DNA of 17,682 nt, taken from positions 1 through 17,682 of the forward strand of contig JBFGDZ010000067.1 of assembly GCA_041580375.1 (NCBI GenBank), written 5' to 3'. The position numbers and the translations under genes were made by a program. The notes beneath the pieces were generated by a model. It did no database searches and was not told the origin of the DNA. It worked only from the letters and a program-made list of their open reading frames with translations. Shown in pieces: positions 1 through 6,807 of the stretch (position 1 is the first letter of the stretch; the number at the start of each line of letters is the position of its first letter). The DNA comes from JAPUIN01 sp041580375 (GTDB lineage: Bacteria > Acidobacteriota > Polarisedimenticolia > Gp22-AA2).

Positions 1-387
1 GAAGCCGAAGTAGTGCGCCAGCTCGTGCAGAACGGTGATCCGGATCTGCTCGCTCAACTCTCTCCGACTGCGGCACGAACGTTCCAGCGGCCCCCGGAAG
101 ATGTAGATGCGATCCGGCAGGGCGGGGACGTCGCCGTAGGTTCGATCCGGCAGGGGCGTGCCGACGTACAGACCGAGCAGCGGCCCCTCGTCGTCGTGTC
201 CCTCGTCGTCCTCGAGCAAATCGGGATCCGGTTCGTCCTCGATGATGAACTGAACGTTGCGGGACGCGTCGCGAAAACGCTTCGGAAGCCGCTCGATGAC
301 CTCCTCGACCCGCCGCTCGAAGAAGTCCGGCGGGCCCTCGTCGCCGCCGGACCGGGACCTGTTCGCCCCCCGGGGGCGCTTCCTCAC
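1..387 (-). CDS. Zincin-like metallopeptidase family protein (C-terminus beyond window)
   Basis: The first 129 residues of a minus-strand protein can be read before the window ends. The last visible stretch is EQIRITVLHELAHYFGF. It carries the HExxH zinc motif followed by a glycine region, as in the small zincin_1 (PF06262) metallopeptidases, which are usually about 120-150 residues, so little should be missing. An acidic run (EDEPDPDLLEDDEGHDDEG) lies in the middle and the N-terminus is arginine-rich. The start is GTG at 387-385, which overlaps the stop of the upstream zinc-ribbon gene (GTGA, 4 bp), a strong sign of translational coupling. There is no signal peptide, so it is probably cytosolic. 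Family members are generally of unknown substrate; the HExxH glutamate would be the catalytic base. The third zinc ligand cannot be seen here. Confidence 0.82.
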   Translation of the reverse strand, partial: MRKRPRGANRSRSGGDEGPPDFFERRVEEVIERLPKRFRDASRNVQFIIEDEPDPDLLEDDEGHDDEGPLLGLYVGTPLPDRTYGDVPALPDRIYIFRGPLERSCRSRRELSEQIRITVLHELAHYFGF

Positions 388-689
388 TTCCTGAACACGC
401 TGAACCATTTGTCCAGCATCCCCTTGTCGAGACGGGAGATCTGCTCCAGCTCGCCGGCGTCGAGCCACACCCCGTCGCACACGGAGCACTTGTCCACGGC
501 GATGCCCCTGTAATCGATCTCGATCAGGTCCATGCCGCACTTCGGGCAGTGCATGAAGTGGAGCTCCTTGCGCCTGCGTTTCTCCTCCTCGGCCATTCTG
601 GCCTGGCGCTCTTCCTCGAGCTTCTTCTTTTTCTCGAACTCCAGCCTTGCGAAATACTCCTCTTCCTGCTCGCTCGGTTTATAAGGCAC
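384..689 (-). CDS. zf-TFIIB-type zinc-ribbon protein
   Basis: This complete protein has 101 residues. Residues about 8-43 are very rich in Glu, Lys and Arg and look like a charged helix or coiled coil. After that comes a zinc ribbon with Cys48-x2-Cys51 and Cys68-x2-Cys71 followed by GVWLDAGEL, the pattern of the bacterial zf-TFIIB domain (PF13453). Such proteins are small, cytosolic and of unknown function; a nucleic-acid or protein-binding role is only inferred from the fold. The start is GTG at 689-687, preceded by AAGGAG at about 7 bases. The gene begins 14 bp after the phosphofructokinase stop and overlaps the metallopeptidase start by 4 bp, so the three genes very likely form one transcript. 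Confidence 0.82.
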   Translation of the reverse strand: MPYKPSEQEEEYFARLEFEKKKKLEEERQARMAEEEKRRRKELHFMHCPKCGMDLIEIDYRGIAVDKCSVCDGVWLDAGELEQISRLDKGMLDKWFSVFRK

Positions 690-703
690 GGTCCGCTCCT
701 TAT

Positions 704-1903
704 CTAGTAGAAGACCGGCTTCCCCAGCATCCCGGAGAGTCGCGGGCGGAAGCGATCGGCGTCGTAGCTGTCCTCCACGACCACGGTGCGGGCGCCCCGC
801 GCCGGATCGGGGAGCTCGGTGTGGGCATAGAGCCCCCCCTGCAGGCAGACCATGCGGTCGGTCTTGTCCTGGGCGATGAGCTCGACGGCAAGATATCCGA
901 AGGTGTTGGCGACGATCTTGTCGATCGCGTCGGGCGCTCCGCTTCGCAGATCGTAGGTCACGTCCTGCATGCGCGTCGGCAGCCCCGTGATCCGGCCGAT
1001 CGCCTGCGCCAGCGCCTCGCCGACGTTCGCCTTCTTGCGATGCCCGTAGGCGTCAGGGGGGCCGTACTCCTCGAGCTTCCCCCCCTCCCACATGGCGCCC
1101 TCGGAGCAGATCACCATCGCGTAGTTGTGCTCGTTCCGCTCGTAGTCCTCGTTGACGGCCTTGCACAGCGCCTCGAGATCGAACGGATGCTCCGGGATGA
1201 CGCAACGGAGATCGGAGATGGCCGTCGCCGTGCCGAGCGCGGTGAAGCCGGAGTTTCGCCCGAAGATGCGAAACACGCCCACGACTTCATGGGAGGCGAG
1301 ATGGGTGCGCTGCCGGTTGATGAACGAGTCGGCGCGCGTCAGCGCCGTCTTGTAGCCGATCGCGTACTCGGTGCCGCGGACATCGTTGTCCATGGTCTTG
1401 GGGATGCCGACGACGGGAAAATTCCGCGCGCTGAGGGTGTGCGCGTACCCGAGCGTGTCGTCGCCGCCGATGACCACCAGGCAATCGATGCCGAAGCCCT
1501 CCAGGTTGCGGATGACCTCGTCGGTGAGATCGAACAGGTCGTCCCTCCCCTCGACGCGCGGCAGATCGGCCTTCCTGCGACGGAGGCGCTCCGGCATCTC
1601 GGCGAGAGGCATGCGATCCGGCCGCGTGCGCGACGTGTGAAGGAAGGTTCCCCCGTAACGATCGACCGTCCTCACGATCTCGTCCTTCAGGGGGACGACC
1701 TCGACCGGCCTCGCGGTCTCGGGGTCGAAGCCCATGTGCACGGTTCCACGCCAGCCGCGGAGGATGCCCGTGACGTTGGCGTCGCGACTCCCTTTCCTGA
1801 ACCAGCCGCGATCCTTGGCGGCCTGGTAGACCGATTTGATCGCGGCGTTGAGACCGGGAACGTCTCCCCCTCCCGTGAGGATTCCGATATGCTTCGGGCT
1901 CAT
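704..1903 (-). CDS. pfp: 6-phosphofructokinase, probably pyrophosphate-dependent
   Basis: This 399-residue protein catalyses phosphorylation of fructose 6-phosphate to fructose 1,6-bisphosphate in the cytosol. The PfkA fold is clear: GGGDVPGLNAAI (11-22), the phosphate-donor loop VIGGDDT (144-150), the catalytic PKTMDND (168-174, with Asp172 and Asp174), and IFGRNSGF (213-220). Two positions decide the donor in this family. ATP enzymes have Gly in GGDG and Gly in PGT, whereas here there is Asp149 (GGDD) and Lys169 (PKT), the pair typical of PPi-dependent enzymes. The length of about 400 also fits the PPi/mixed group better than the 320-residue bacterial PfkA. The start is ATG 1903-1901 with GGGGGA about 6 bases upstream; an in-frame extension to 2110 lacks family similarity and lies opposite the divergent gene. 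PPi use is predicted, not proven. Confidence 0.9.
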   Translation of the reverse strand: MSPKHIGILTGGGDVPGLNAAIKSVYQAAKDRGWFRKGSRDANVTGILRGWRGTVHMGFDPETARPVEVVPLKDEIVRTVDRYGGTFLHTSRTRPDRMPLAEMPERLRRRKADLPRVEGRDDLFDLTDEVIRNLEGFGIDCLVVIGGDDTLGYAHTLSARNFPVVGIPKTMDNDVRGTEYAIGYKTALTRADSFINRQRTHLASHEVVGVFRIFGRNSGFTALGTATAISDLRCVIPEHPFDLEALCKAVNEDYERNEHNYAMVICSEGAMWEGGKLEEYGPPDAYGHRKKANVGEALAQAIGRITGLPTRMQDVTYDLRSGAPDAIDKIVANTFGYLAVELIAQDKTDRMVCLQGGLYAHTELPDPARGARTVVVEDSYDADRFRPRLSGMLGKPVFY

Positions 1904-1915
1904 GGCGATCCCCCG

Positions 1916-3373
1916 ATGAATACGATGAATCTCGATCGCGCTCTCGAAAGCGCCGTCCTGGCCGTGCGCGGCGCCGCCCGGCTGCTGCGCCGCCACCGCC
2001 ATGATCCGCCCGCGCCGCGTCCCAAACCGGACGGAAGCGTGGTCACGGATCTCGAAGTGACGATCGAACGGCGACTCCGTCAACTGCTCCGCACCCGCCA
2101 CCCCGATCACGCCGTCATCGGAGAGGAGTGCCCGCTGGAGGCCGGCGCCAGCGGATACATATGGTACCTCGATCCCCTGGACGGGACGCGCGTCTATTCA
2201 GCGAGACAGGACAATTGCAGCGTCGCCGCCACGCTCACGCGGGAGGGGACGCCGCTCCTGGCCGCCGTGGCGGCGCCGTTCACGGGGGAGCTCTACACGG
2301 CAGCGGTCGACCGGCCCGCCACGGTGAACGGCCGCCCGATCCGGGTCGCGGAGCCGCGCCCGGTGGCCCGGGCGGAATTCCTGCTCTCCTACGACCGGGG
2401 CGAGCCGGGCCTGTCGTCGATCTACAACGCCTCGGTGGCGGACGCTTTCGGGCGCCTGACCGTTCTCGCCGGCTCGTTCATTCTCAACTGCTGCCGGGCC
2501 GCGCGCGGAGCGTACGACCTCTACCTGTCCGTGAAGCGTCGCGGAAGCCCTCTCATGCCGTGGGATCTCGCCCCCGGGGTCCTGATGCTGTCGGGCGCCG
2601 GCGGCACGCTCGAGGATCTGGAGGGAGAGCGCCTCGGGGGTCTGATCCCGACCCGGGAGGTGATCGCCGGCTCGCGCGAGACGGTCGAGGAGGTCCGTCG
2701 TCTGTTCGGCCCCGCGATCCGCGATCCGCGGCCGCCGCTCCGATGGGCCCGGCGCAACGAGGAAGTCTTCGCGAGGCTCTGCGGGATGGCTCTCATCCGG
2801 GGTGGACCCGTGCTCGTGGGGATCGCCGGGGCGGGGGGCGGCATCGGGAAGACCTCCTTCGCCCGCGAGCTGGCGGCCCTGCTCGGCGACGGCCAATCCC
2901 GCGTCGTGTCGCTGGACGACTACCTCGTCTCGCGTCACGAGCGGGACGCGAGCGGCATCGGCGCGCATGACCCGGCCGCCAGCGATCTGGGGCGAGCGGC
3001 CGCGGATCTCGGCCGGCTACGAGCCGGGTCGCCCTGCACCAAGCCGGTGTACGACCATCAGCGCGGCGGCCCCGCCTCGACCGAGTCGATCGCGCCGGCG
3101 CGCTTCCTGATCATCGAGGGGGTCCAGGCGCTCCACCCGATCATCCGGCCCCTCATCGATCTCGGCGTCTTCCTGGACGCGCCTCCCGCCGTGCGGTACA
3201 GCCGCGTCTCCCGGGACATGGCCGAGAAGGGCGTCTCCGAGGCGTACGCCCGCGGGGTGCACGAACGGCTCGAGGAGGAGTGCCGACTCCACCTGATGCC
3301 TCTGCGCGACGCGGCCGACGTCGTGATCGCGGTCGACGAGTCGTTCCGGCTGCGCTGGGTCTCTCCGGCCTAG
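1916..3373 (+). CDS. Inositol-monophosphatase-family / uridine-kinase-like P-loop fusion protein
   Basis: A single uninterrupted 485-residue frame holds two enzymes. Residues about 1-262 form an IMPase/CysQ-type phosphatase with GEE (69-71), DPLDGTR (86-92) and PWDLAPG (215-221), which supply the metal-binding acidic residues Glu70, Asp86, Asp89 and Asp217. Residues about 298-485 form a nucleoside-kinase-like domain with P-loop AGGGIGKTS (306-314), SLDDYL (332-337), KPVYDHQRG (376-384) and IIEGV (399-403). This order matches uridine kinase/phosphoribulokinase relatives. Substrates are unknown: the phosphatase family acts on inositol phosphates, PAP or sugar bisphosphates. The ATG at 1916 (or 1925) fits where IMPases normally begin but lacks a clear ribosome site. 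ATG 1889 has GTGAGG 8 bases upstream and would overlap the divergent phosphofructokinase by 15 bp. No signal peptide is seen. Confidence 0.85.
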   Translation: MNTMNLDRALESAVLAVRGAARLLRRHRHDPPAPRPKPDGSVVTDLEVTIERRLRQLLRTRHPDHAVIGEECPLEAGASGYIWYLDPLDGTRVYSARQDNCSVAATLTREGTPLLAAVAAPFTGELYTAAVDRPATVNGRPIRVAEPRPVARAEFLLSYDRGEPGLSSIYNASVADAFGRLTVLAGSFILNCCRAARGAYDLYLSVKRRGSPLMPWDLAPGVLMLSGAGGTLEDLEGERLGGLIPTREVIAGSRETVEEVRRLFGPAIRDPRPPLRWARRNEEVFARLCGMALIRGGPVLVGIAGAGGGIGKTSFARELAALLGDGQSRVVSLDDYLVSRHERDASGIGAHDPAASDLGRAAADLGRLRAGSPCTKPVYDHQRGGPASTESIAPARFLIIEGVQALHPIIRPLIDLGVFLDAPPAVRYSRVSRDMAEKGVSEAYARGVHERLEEECRLHLMPLRDAADVVIAVDESFRLRWVSPA

Positions 3374-3447
3374 TCGACCTCCTCCGGTTCGTCCGGTCGC
3401 AACCTCTTCAGCAGACGACCCGCCGGTCCCGTGGATCGTTGCGGTTT

Positions 3448-4302
3448 TCATTCCGGCTCCCACCCTGATTGGGATTGCGATTCCGGGTGCGTGTCCCGTT
3501 CCTCCGACGTCGTGTATTCCGAGCCTCCGATGCGCAGGATCCCGCGCTCCACCGAGACCGGCGCCTCCCGGACCGTTTCCCCGGTCGATCCCCGCTGGTC
3601 GCAGTCGTGCGCGGGCACGCTCATGACGAGCGTCCCGGACGACTCGCCCGAGAACGACAGGCTCCAGGTTCCCTCGTAGCGGCAGTCGCGCGATCGATGG
3701 TGGGCGTGGAACGTGCCGTCCCGTGCCAGCACGAGGCGGTCGGGGGCGGCGGGGGAGGGCGCGGCCGCCAGGCTCCACTCGTTGCGGATCACCTTCGACC
3801 AGAGAGGGAACAGCCGTTCCGGCGGGGCATCCTCGCCCGCGGGTCGATCCCGCGCGCCGTCTCCCGTCGCCCCGGCGCCGTCCGGAGGTGCGGTTGCCCC
3901 GTACCAGCGCTCCCCGAGGCGCAGGCGATCCTTCGTGATCGCGAACGACAGAACGTGACGGTTCGGAAACGATCCCGATCGGTCGGCGGGACTGACGAGG
4001 AACATCACGCCCGACTGACCGGCGCCCGGAGTCATCGACCAGGTCCCCACGTGGATCCGGGCGACGTCCGAACGAATGGTGCGGCGGAAGATTCGCGTCG
4101 GGTAGAACTCCCAGGTCTCGCTCTCCGGGCCGAGGGACGGATCGGCACCGGGACTGCGCACCCAGGTGCGCCCCGTCAGGTCATCGTCGAGCGCCGGCGA
4201 AGCGGGGATGTCCGCGGCCGCGGAGCCGGCGGCCGCGACCAGCGTGAAGAGGATGAATGCGATCAGCGCAAACGGGAAGTGCTCGGGCGTCCGCCTTGAC
4301 AT
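3448..4302 (-). CDS. Exported protein of unknown function with a duplicated motif
   Basis: I do not recognise this 284-residue protein. Residues 1-30 form a typical Sec signal peptide: a short basic start, a hydrophobic core FALIAFILFTLVAAAG, and a likely cut after AAA at residue 30. The mature part seems to contain two related units, each with an aromatic strand and then G-T-W-S. These are WEFYPTRIFRR with VGTWSM (64-90) and LVLARDGTFHAHH with EGTWSL (190-215). This resembles the short beta repeats of lipocalin-like bacterial domains. A low-complexity Gly/Ala/Asp linker (about 138-165) separates them. Two cysteines (207, 234) could form a disulfide. The C-terminus is Ser/Gln/Glu-rich. The start is ATG 4302-4300 with GGGAG upstream; a 17-residue longer frame lacks signal-peptide character. 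It is convergent with the upstream fusion gene, 74 bp apart. Confidence 0.68.
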   Translation of the reverse strand: MSRRTPEHFPFALIAFILFTLVAAAGSAAADIPASPALDDDLTGRTWVRSPGADPSLGPESETWEFYPTRIFRRTIRSDVARIHVGTWSMTPGAGQSGVMFLVSPADRSGSFPNRHVLSFAITKDRLRLGERWYGATAPPDGAGATGDGARDRPAGEDAPPERLFPLWSKVIRNEWSLAAAPSPAAPDRLVLARDGTFHAHHRSRDCRYEGTWSLSFSGESSGTLVMSVPAHDCDQRGSTGETVREAPVSVERGILRIGGSEYTTSEERDTHPESQSQSGWEPE

Positions 4303-4439
4303 GGTCTCCCGGAGGGACGGCGATTCGTCGCAGGAATGGCCCCATCGGAGCACAGGATCGGGAGGGATGTCAAGGACGGAGCGAGGTCGAGTCGTGGTAC
4401 CGGCTCATGGAATCCTTCTCCGTCGATCGCGGGTTGCGG

Positions 4440-5879
4440 TCATTCGTCCGGGGCGGCCCCGTCGGCGTCGAGGCCCCGTCGATCGAGTCTCAGGATCGTC
4501 AGCAGAAGCACGTTGGCCCCGTTCTCCATGTCTTCGGGGCGGGTGAACTCGTCCGGCGAGTGGCTGATGCCGCCGACGCTGGGAACGAAGATCATCCCGG
4601 TCGGCGCGATGCGCGCCATGTCCTGCGCGTCGTGCCCGGCGCCGCTGGGCATCGTTCTGTGGCTGAGGCCGAGATCGCGCGCGGAGGCGGCGATGAGACG
4701 GCGCACCCGCTCGTCCGTGGGGGCGGGGGCGGCCGTGGCGTCGATCGGGGTGAATCGAACGCGCGTGCCGGTCCGCTGCGCGATCGCCGCCGCCTCCTCA
4801 CGGATTCGGGAGAACAGAGCCTCGATCTTGGTCGAGGACAGGTCGCGCAGCTCGAGGCTCATCGTGACCCGGCCCGGGATGACGTTCGGCGCCCCCGGCT
4901 CGGCCCGGATGCGGCCGACGGTTCCGACCTGCCGGCCGGGCGTCTCCCTCACGATCCGGTTGATCGCCAGAGTGAGGTGCGCCGCGCCGATCAGGGCGTC
5001 CCGGCGCTGGTCCATCGGGGTGGTCCCGGCGTGATTCGCGAAGCCTTCGATCGTCACGTCCCACCAGTTGATGCCGACGATCCCCTCCACCACGCCGATC
5101 GCGGTTCCTTCGCGGTCGAGGATCGCGCCCTGCTCGATGTGCAGCTCCAGGAACGCGAGGATGTCCCCCCGCTCGCGCTTCACCGCGGCCAGCCGATCCG
5201 GATCGCCGCCGATCGCACGGATCCCCTCGCGGATCGTCAATCCGCTGTGGCTCCGGAGGTCGAGGGCCCCGGCGCTCAGCTCGCCCACGAGGGCGCGGCT
5301 CCCGACCAGGCCCCCCTCTTCGTCGGTGAAGACGATGACCTCCAGAGGGTGGCGCGTGAGCACGCCCCGTTCGTGGAGGACCTGGGCGCATTCGATCGCG
5401 CCGATGACGCCGACGTCCCCGTCGTAGTTCCCGCCGTGCGGGACCGAGTCGATGTGGGAGCCGGACACGATCGGAGGCAGACCGGGGACGGCGCCTTCCC
5501 TGCGGCCGATGATGTTCCCGGCGGCGTCGACGGAAACCGACAGCCCGGCCTCCCGCATGAGTCCCATGACGTAGGCGCGCCCGGCGATGTCGGCCTCGCT
5601 GAAGGCGACCCGGCTGACGCCGCCATCGGAATTGCGTCCGAACGTGGAGAGATGGAGAATCCGGCGCTCGATCCGCCCGCCGTCGACGCGCAGATCGCCG
5701 GATCCGGGGGCGGCCGTCAGAACGTGGACGGCGGCCAGCGCCGCGGCCCAGGCGATCCCCGCGATCCGGCCGGCGGATCGCGGACCCCCGCGCGCCCGCC
5801 GGCGCCGTCCCGGAGGCGCAATCGGCGAGAGGGCCCGGTTCCGGTAACGAATCATGACGTCCGTCGCGGCCATCGTCAC
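4440..5879 (-). CDS. M20-family amidase (N-carbamoyl-amino-acid hydrolase / allantoate amidohydrolase type)
   Basis: This 479-residue protein is a two-zinc amidase. Expected ligands are present in order: SGSHIDSVPHGG (His142, catalytic Asp144), NYDGDVG (bridging Asp153), FTDEEGG (base Glu187, ligand Glu188), LELHIEQG (His247) and ISHSPDEF (His440). The dimerisation-domain substrate motif ANHAGTTPMDQRRDA (281-295) is also there. HIEQG and the overall order point to the hydantoinase/carbamoylase subgroup rather than to aminoacylases. The exact substrate (N-carbamoyl amino acid, ureidoglycolate or allantoate) cannot be read from the sequence. Odd feature: before the catalytic domain there is an Arg-rich stretch and a hydrophobic segment at about 38-57, suggesting a membrane anchor or export signal, whereas known relatives are cytosolic. 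Start codons at 5879, 5873 and 5855 are all possible; none has a good ribosome site. Confidence 0.88.
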   Translation of the reverse strand: MTMAATDVMIRYRNRALSPIAPPGRRRRARGGPRSAGRIAGIAWAAALAAVHVLTAAPGSGDLRVDGGRIERRILHLSTFGRNSDGGVSRVAFSEADIAGRAYVMGLMREAGLSVSVDAAGNIIGRREGAVPGLPPIVSGSHIDSVPHGGNYDGDVGVIGAIECAQVLHERGVLTRHPLEVIVFTDEEGGLVGSRALVGELSAGALDLRSHSGLTIREGIRAIGGDPDRLAAVKRERGDILAFLELHIEQGAILDREGTAIGVVEGIVGINWWDVTIEGFANHAGTTPMDQRRDALIGAAHLTLAINRIVRETPGRQVGTVGRIRAEPGAPNVIPGRVTMSLELRDLSSTKIEALFSRIREEAAAIAQRTGTRVRFTPIDATAAPAPTDERVRRLIAASARDLGLSHRTMPSGAGHDAQDMARIAPTGMIFVPSVGGISHSPDEFTRPEDMENGANVLLLTILRLDRRGLDADGAAPDE

Positions 5880-5896
5880 GGTCTGAGTCCGGCCGT

Positions 5897-5904
5897 AGTA
5901 TAAT
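5897..5904. promoter_or_regulatory. Candidate back-to-back -10 elements between the amidase gene and the 6001-9811 operon
   Basis: TATAAT on the plus strand at 5899-5904 is a perfect sigma-70 -10 hexamer in otherwise GC-rich sequence, and would give a leader of roughly 90 bases for the gene at 6001. Read on the minus strand, the same bases give TATACT (5902-5897), which would start a transcript about 10 bases before the amidase ATG at 5879. No convincing -35 hexamer is visible on either side, so this is a candidate only. Confidence 0.35.
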
Positions 5905-5960
5905 GCGGGGTCCAGCCGTCACCGACCCCGAGACCCTCTACGCTTGCAACGGCAGTACGC

Positions 5961-5981
5961 GACCGGAACGTCGTGCCGGTC
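5961..5981 (+). other. Small inverted repeat in the 5' leader of the 6001-9811 operon
   Basis: GACCGG (5961-5966) and CCGGTC (5976-5981) can pair into a 6-bp GC-rich stem with a 9-base loop. It ends 6 bases before the ribosome-binding site of the first gene. It could affect translation, but a stem this short arises easily by chance in high-GC DNA. Confidence 0.2.
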
Positions 5982-5987
5982 AGGACG

Positions 5988-5993
5988 AGGAGG
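5988..5993 (+). promoter_or_regulatory. Ribosome-binding site fixing the start at 6001
   Basis: A perfect AGGAGG lies 7 bases before ATG 6001. It selects this start over an in-frame ATG at 5944, which would add 19 residues lacking family similarity. Confidence 0.75.
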
Positions 5994-6000
5994 ATCGATC

Positions 6001-6807
6001 ATGGCAGGAGCGCCGTTCCGGATCCACACGGAACGCGAAGGACCTCTCGTGGCGACGGCCGTCCACAACGGTCACGAGCTGCGGGACGAGATCGCCGTGA
6101 AGATGGTCCTGCCCGAGTCGGATCGTCTTCGCGAGGAGGATCCGTACACGGGCCGCTGGACCGAGATCGGCGATACGCGCATCGTCGTGGAACGGTCCCG
6201 GTTCGAGGCCGATCTGAACCGGCCCAGAGAAACCGCGATCTACGTCCACCCGGAGGATTCCTGGGGCCTCCGGGTCTGGAAGAGCGATCTGACGGAGGCC
6301 GAGATCGAGAGATCGCTCGCCGAATACGACGCTTTCTACGAGCAATGCGGGCGGATCTTTTCCCGCCTCGAGAAGAAGTTCGGGTTCTTCGTCGTCTTCG
6401 ATCTTCATTCGTACAATCACCTCAGAAGCGGCCCGGATTCGGCTCCGGCCGATCCGGAGCAGAACCCGGAGGTCAACGTCGGCACCGGCTCGCTCAACCG
6501 GACGCTCTGGGGCCCGGTCGTCGATCGCTTCATCGAAGAGATGCGCACGTTCGATTTTCTCGGTCGATCCCTCGACGTGCGGGAGAACGTGAAATTCAAG
6601 GGGCGCCAGCTGGCGAAGTGGACGCATGAGCGTTTCCCGAAGAGCGGCTGCGTCCTCGCGATCGAGTTCAAGAAGTTCTTCATGAACGAGTGGACTGGCG
6701 AGATCCATCGCGGGCCGTATGACGCCATCCTCCGCGCGCTCCGGGCCGCGGCCCCGCGCGTCGCCGATGAGGCCGGACGCGTCGCCGGCGGAGCCGTGAA
6801 AGCGTGA
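6001..6807 (+). CDS. N-formylglutamate amidohydrolase family protein
   Basis: This 268-residue protein is a soluble zinc amidohydrolase. It shows the family pattern of N-formylglutamate amidohydrolases (PF05013). This comprises an N-terminal His motif (VHNGHEL, 21-27), an acidic EEDPYTG (45-51), the substrate-binding DLNRPRE (71-77), FDLHSYN (133-139) with a likely zinc or catalytic His136, and a late conserved acid (IEFKKFF, Glu222). The classical enzyme cleaves N-formyl-L-glutamate in histidine degradation. No hut genes are near, so that role is unlikely here. The gene instead heads an operon with a QEGLA metallopeptidase (start overlapping its stop) and an ATP-grasp ligase. An amide hydrolase acting on a glutamate-like or peptide product of those partners is an inference from context. 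No signal peptide is present. Confidence 0.85.
   Translation: MAGAPFRIHTEREGPLVATAVHNGHELRDEIAVKMVLPESDRLREEDPYTGRWTEIGDTRIVVERSRFEADLNRPRETAIYVHPEDSWGLRVWKSDLTEAEIERSLAEYDAFYEQCGRIFSRLEKKFGFFVVFDLHSYNHLRSGPDSAPADPEQNPEVNVGTGSLNRTLWGPVVDRFIEEMRTFDFLGRSLDVRENVKFKGRQLAKWTHERFPKSGCVLAIEFKKFFMNEWTGEIHRGPYDAILRALRAAAPRVADEAGRVAGGAVKA

Noticed and set aside
647..1915. Long open plus-strand frame leading into the phosphatase-kinase gene
   Set aside because: It lies opposite the phosphofructokinase gene, whose motifs are unmistakable. The extra residues show no family pattern and arise from the scarcity of stops in high-GC DNA.
3398..3443. CGCAAC...GTTGCG inverted repeat followed by GGTTTT as a terminator between convergent genes
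   Set aside because: The stem is only 6 bp with a 34-base loop and a short T run, too weak to call.
6001..6807. Histidine degradation role for the N-formylglutamate amidohydrolase homologue
   Set aside because: No hutH, hutU, hutI or hutF gene is in the window, and the operon partners point elsewhere.
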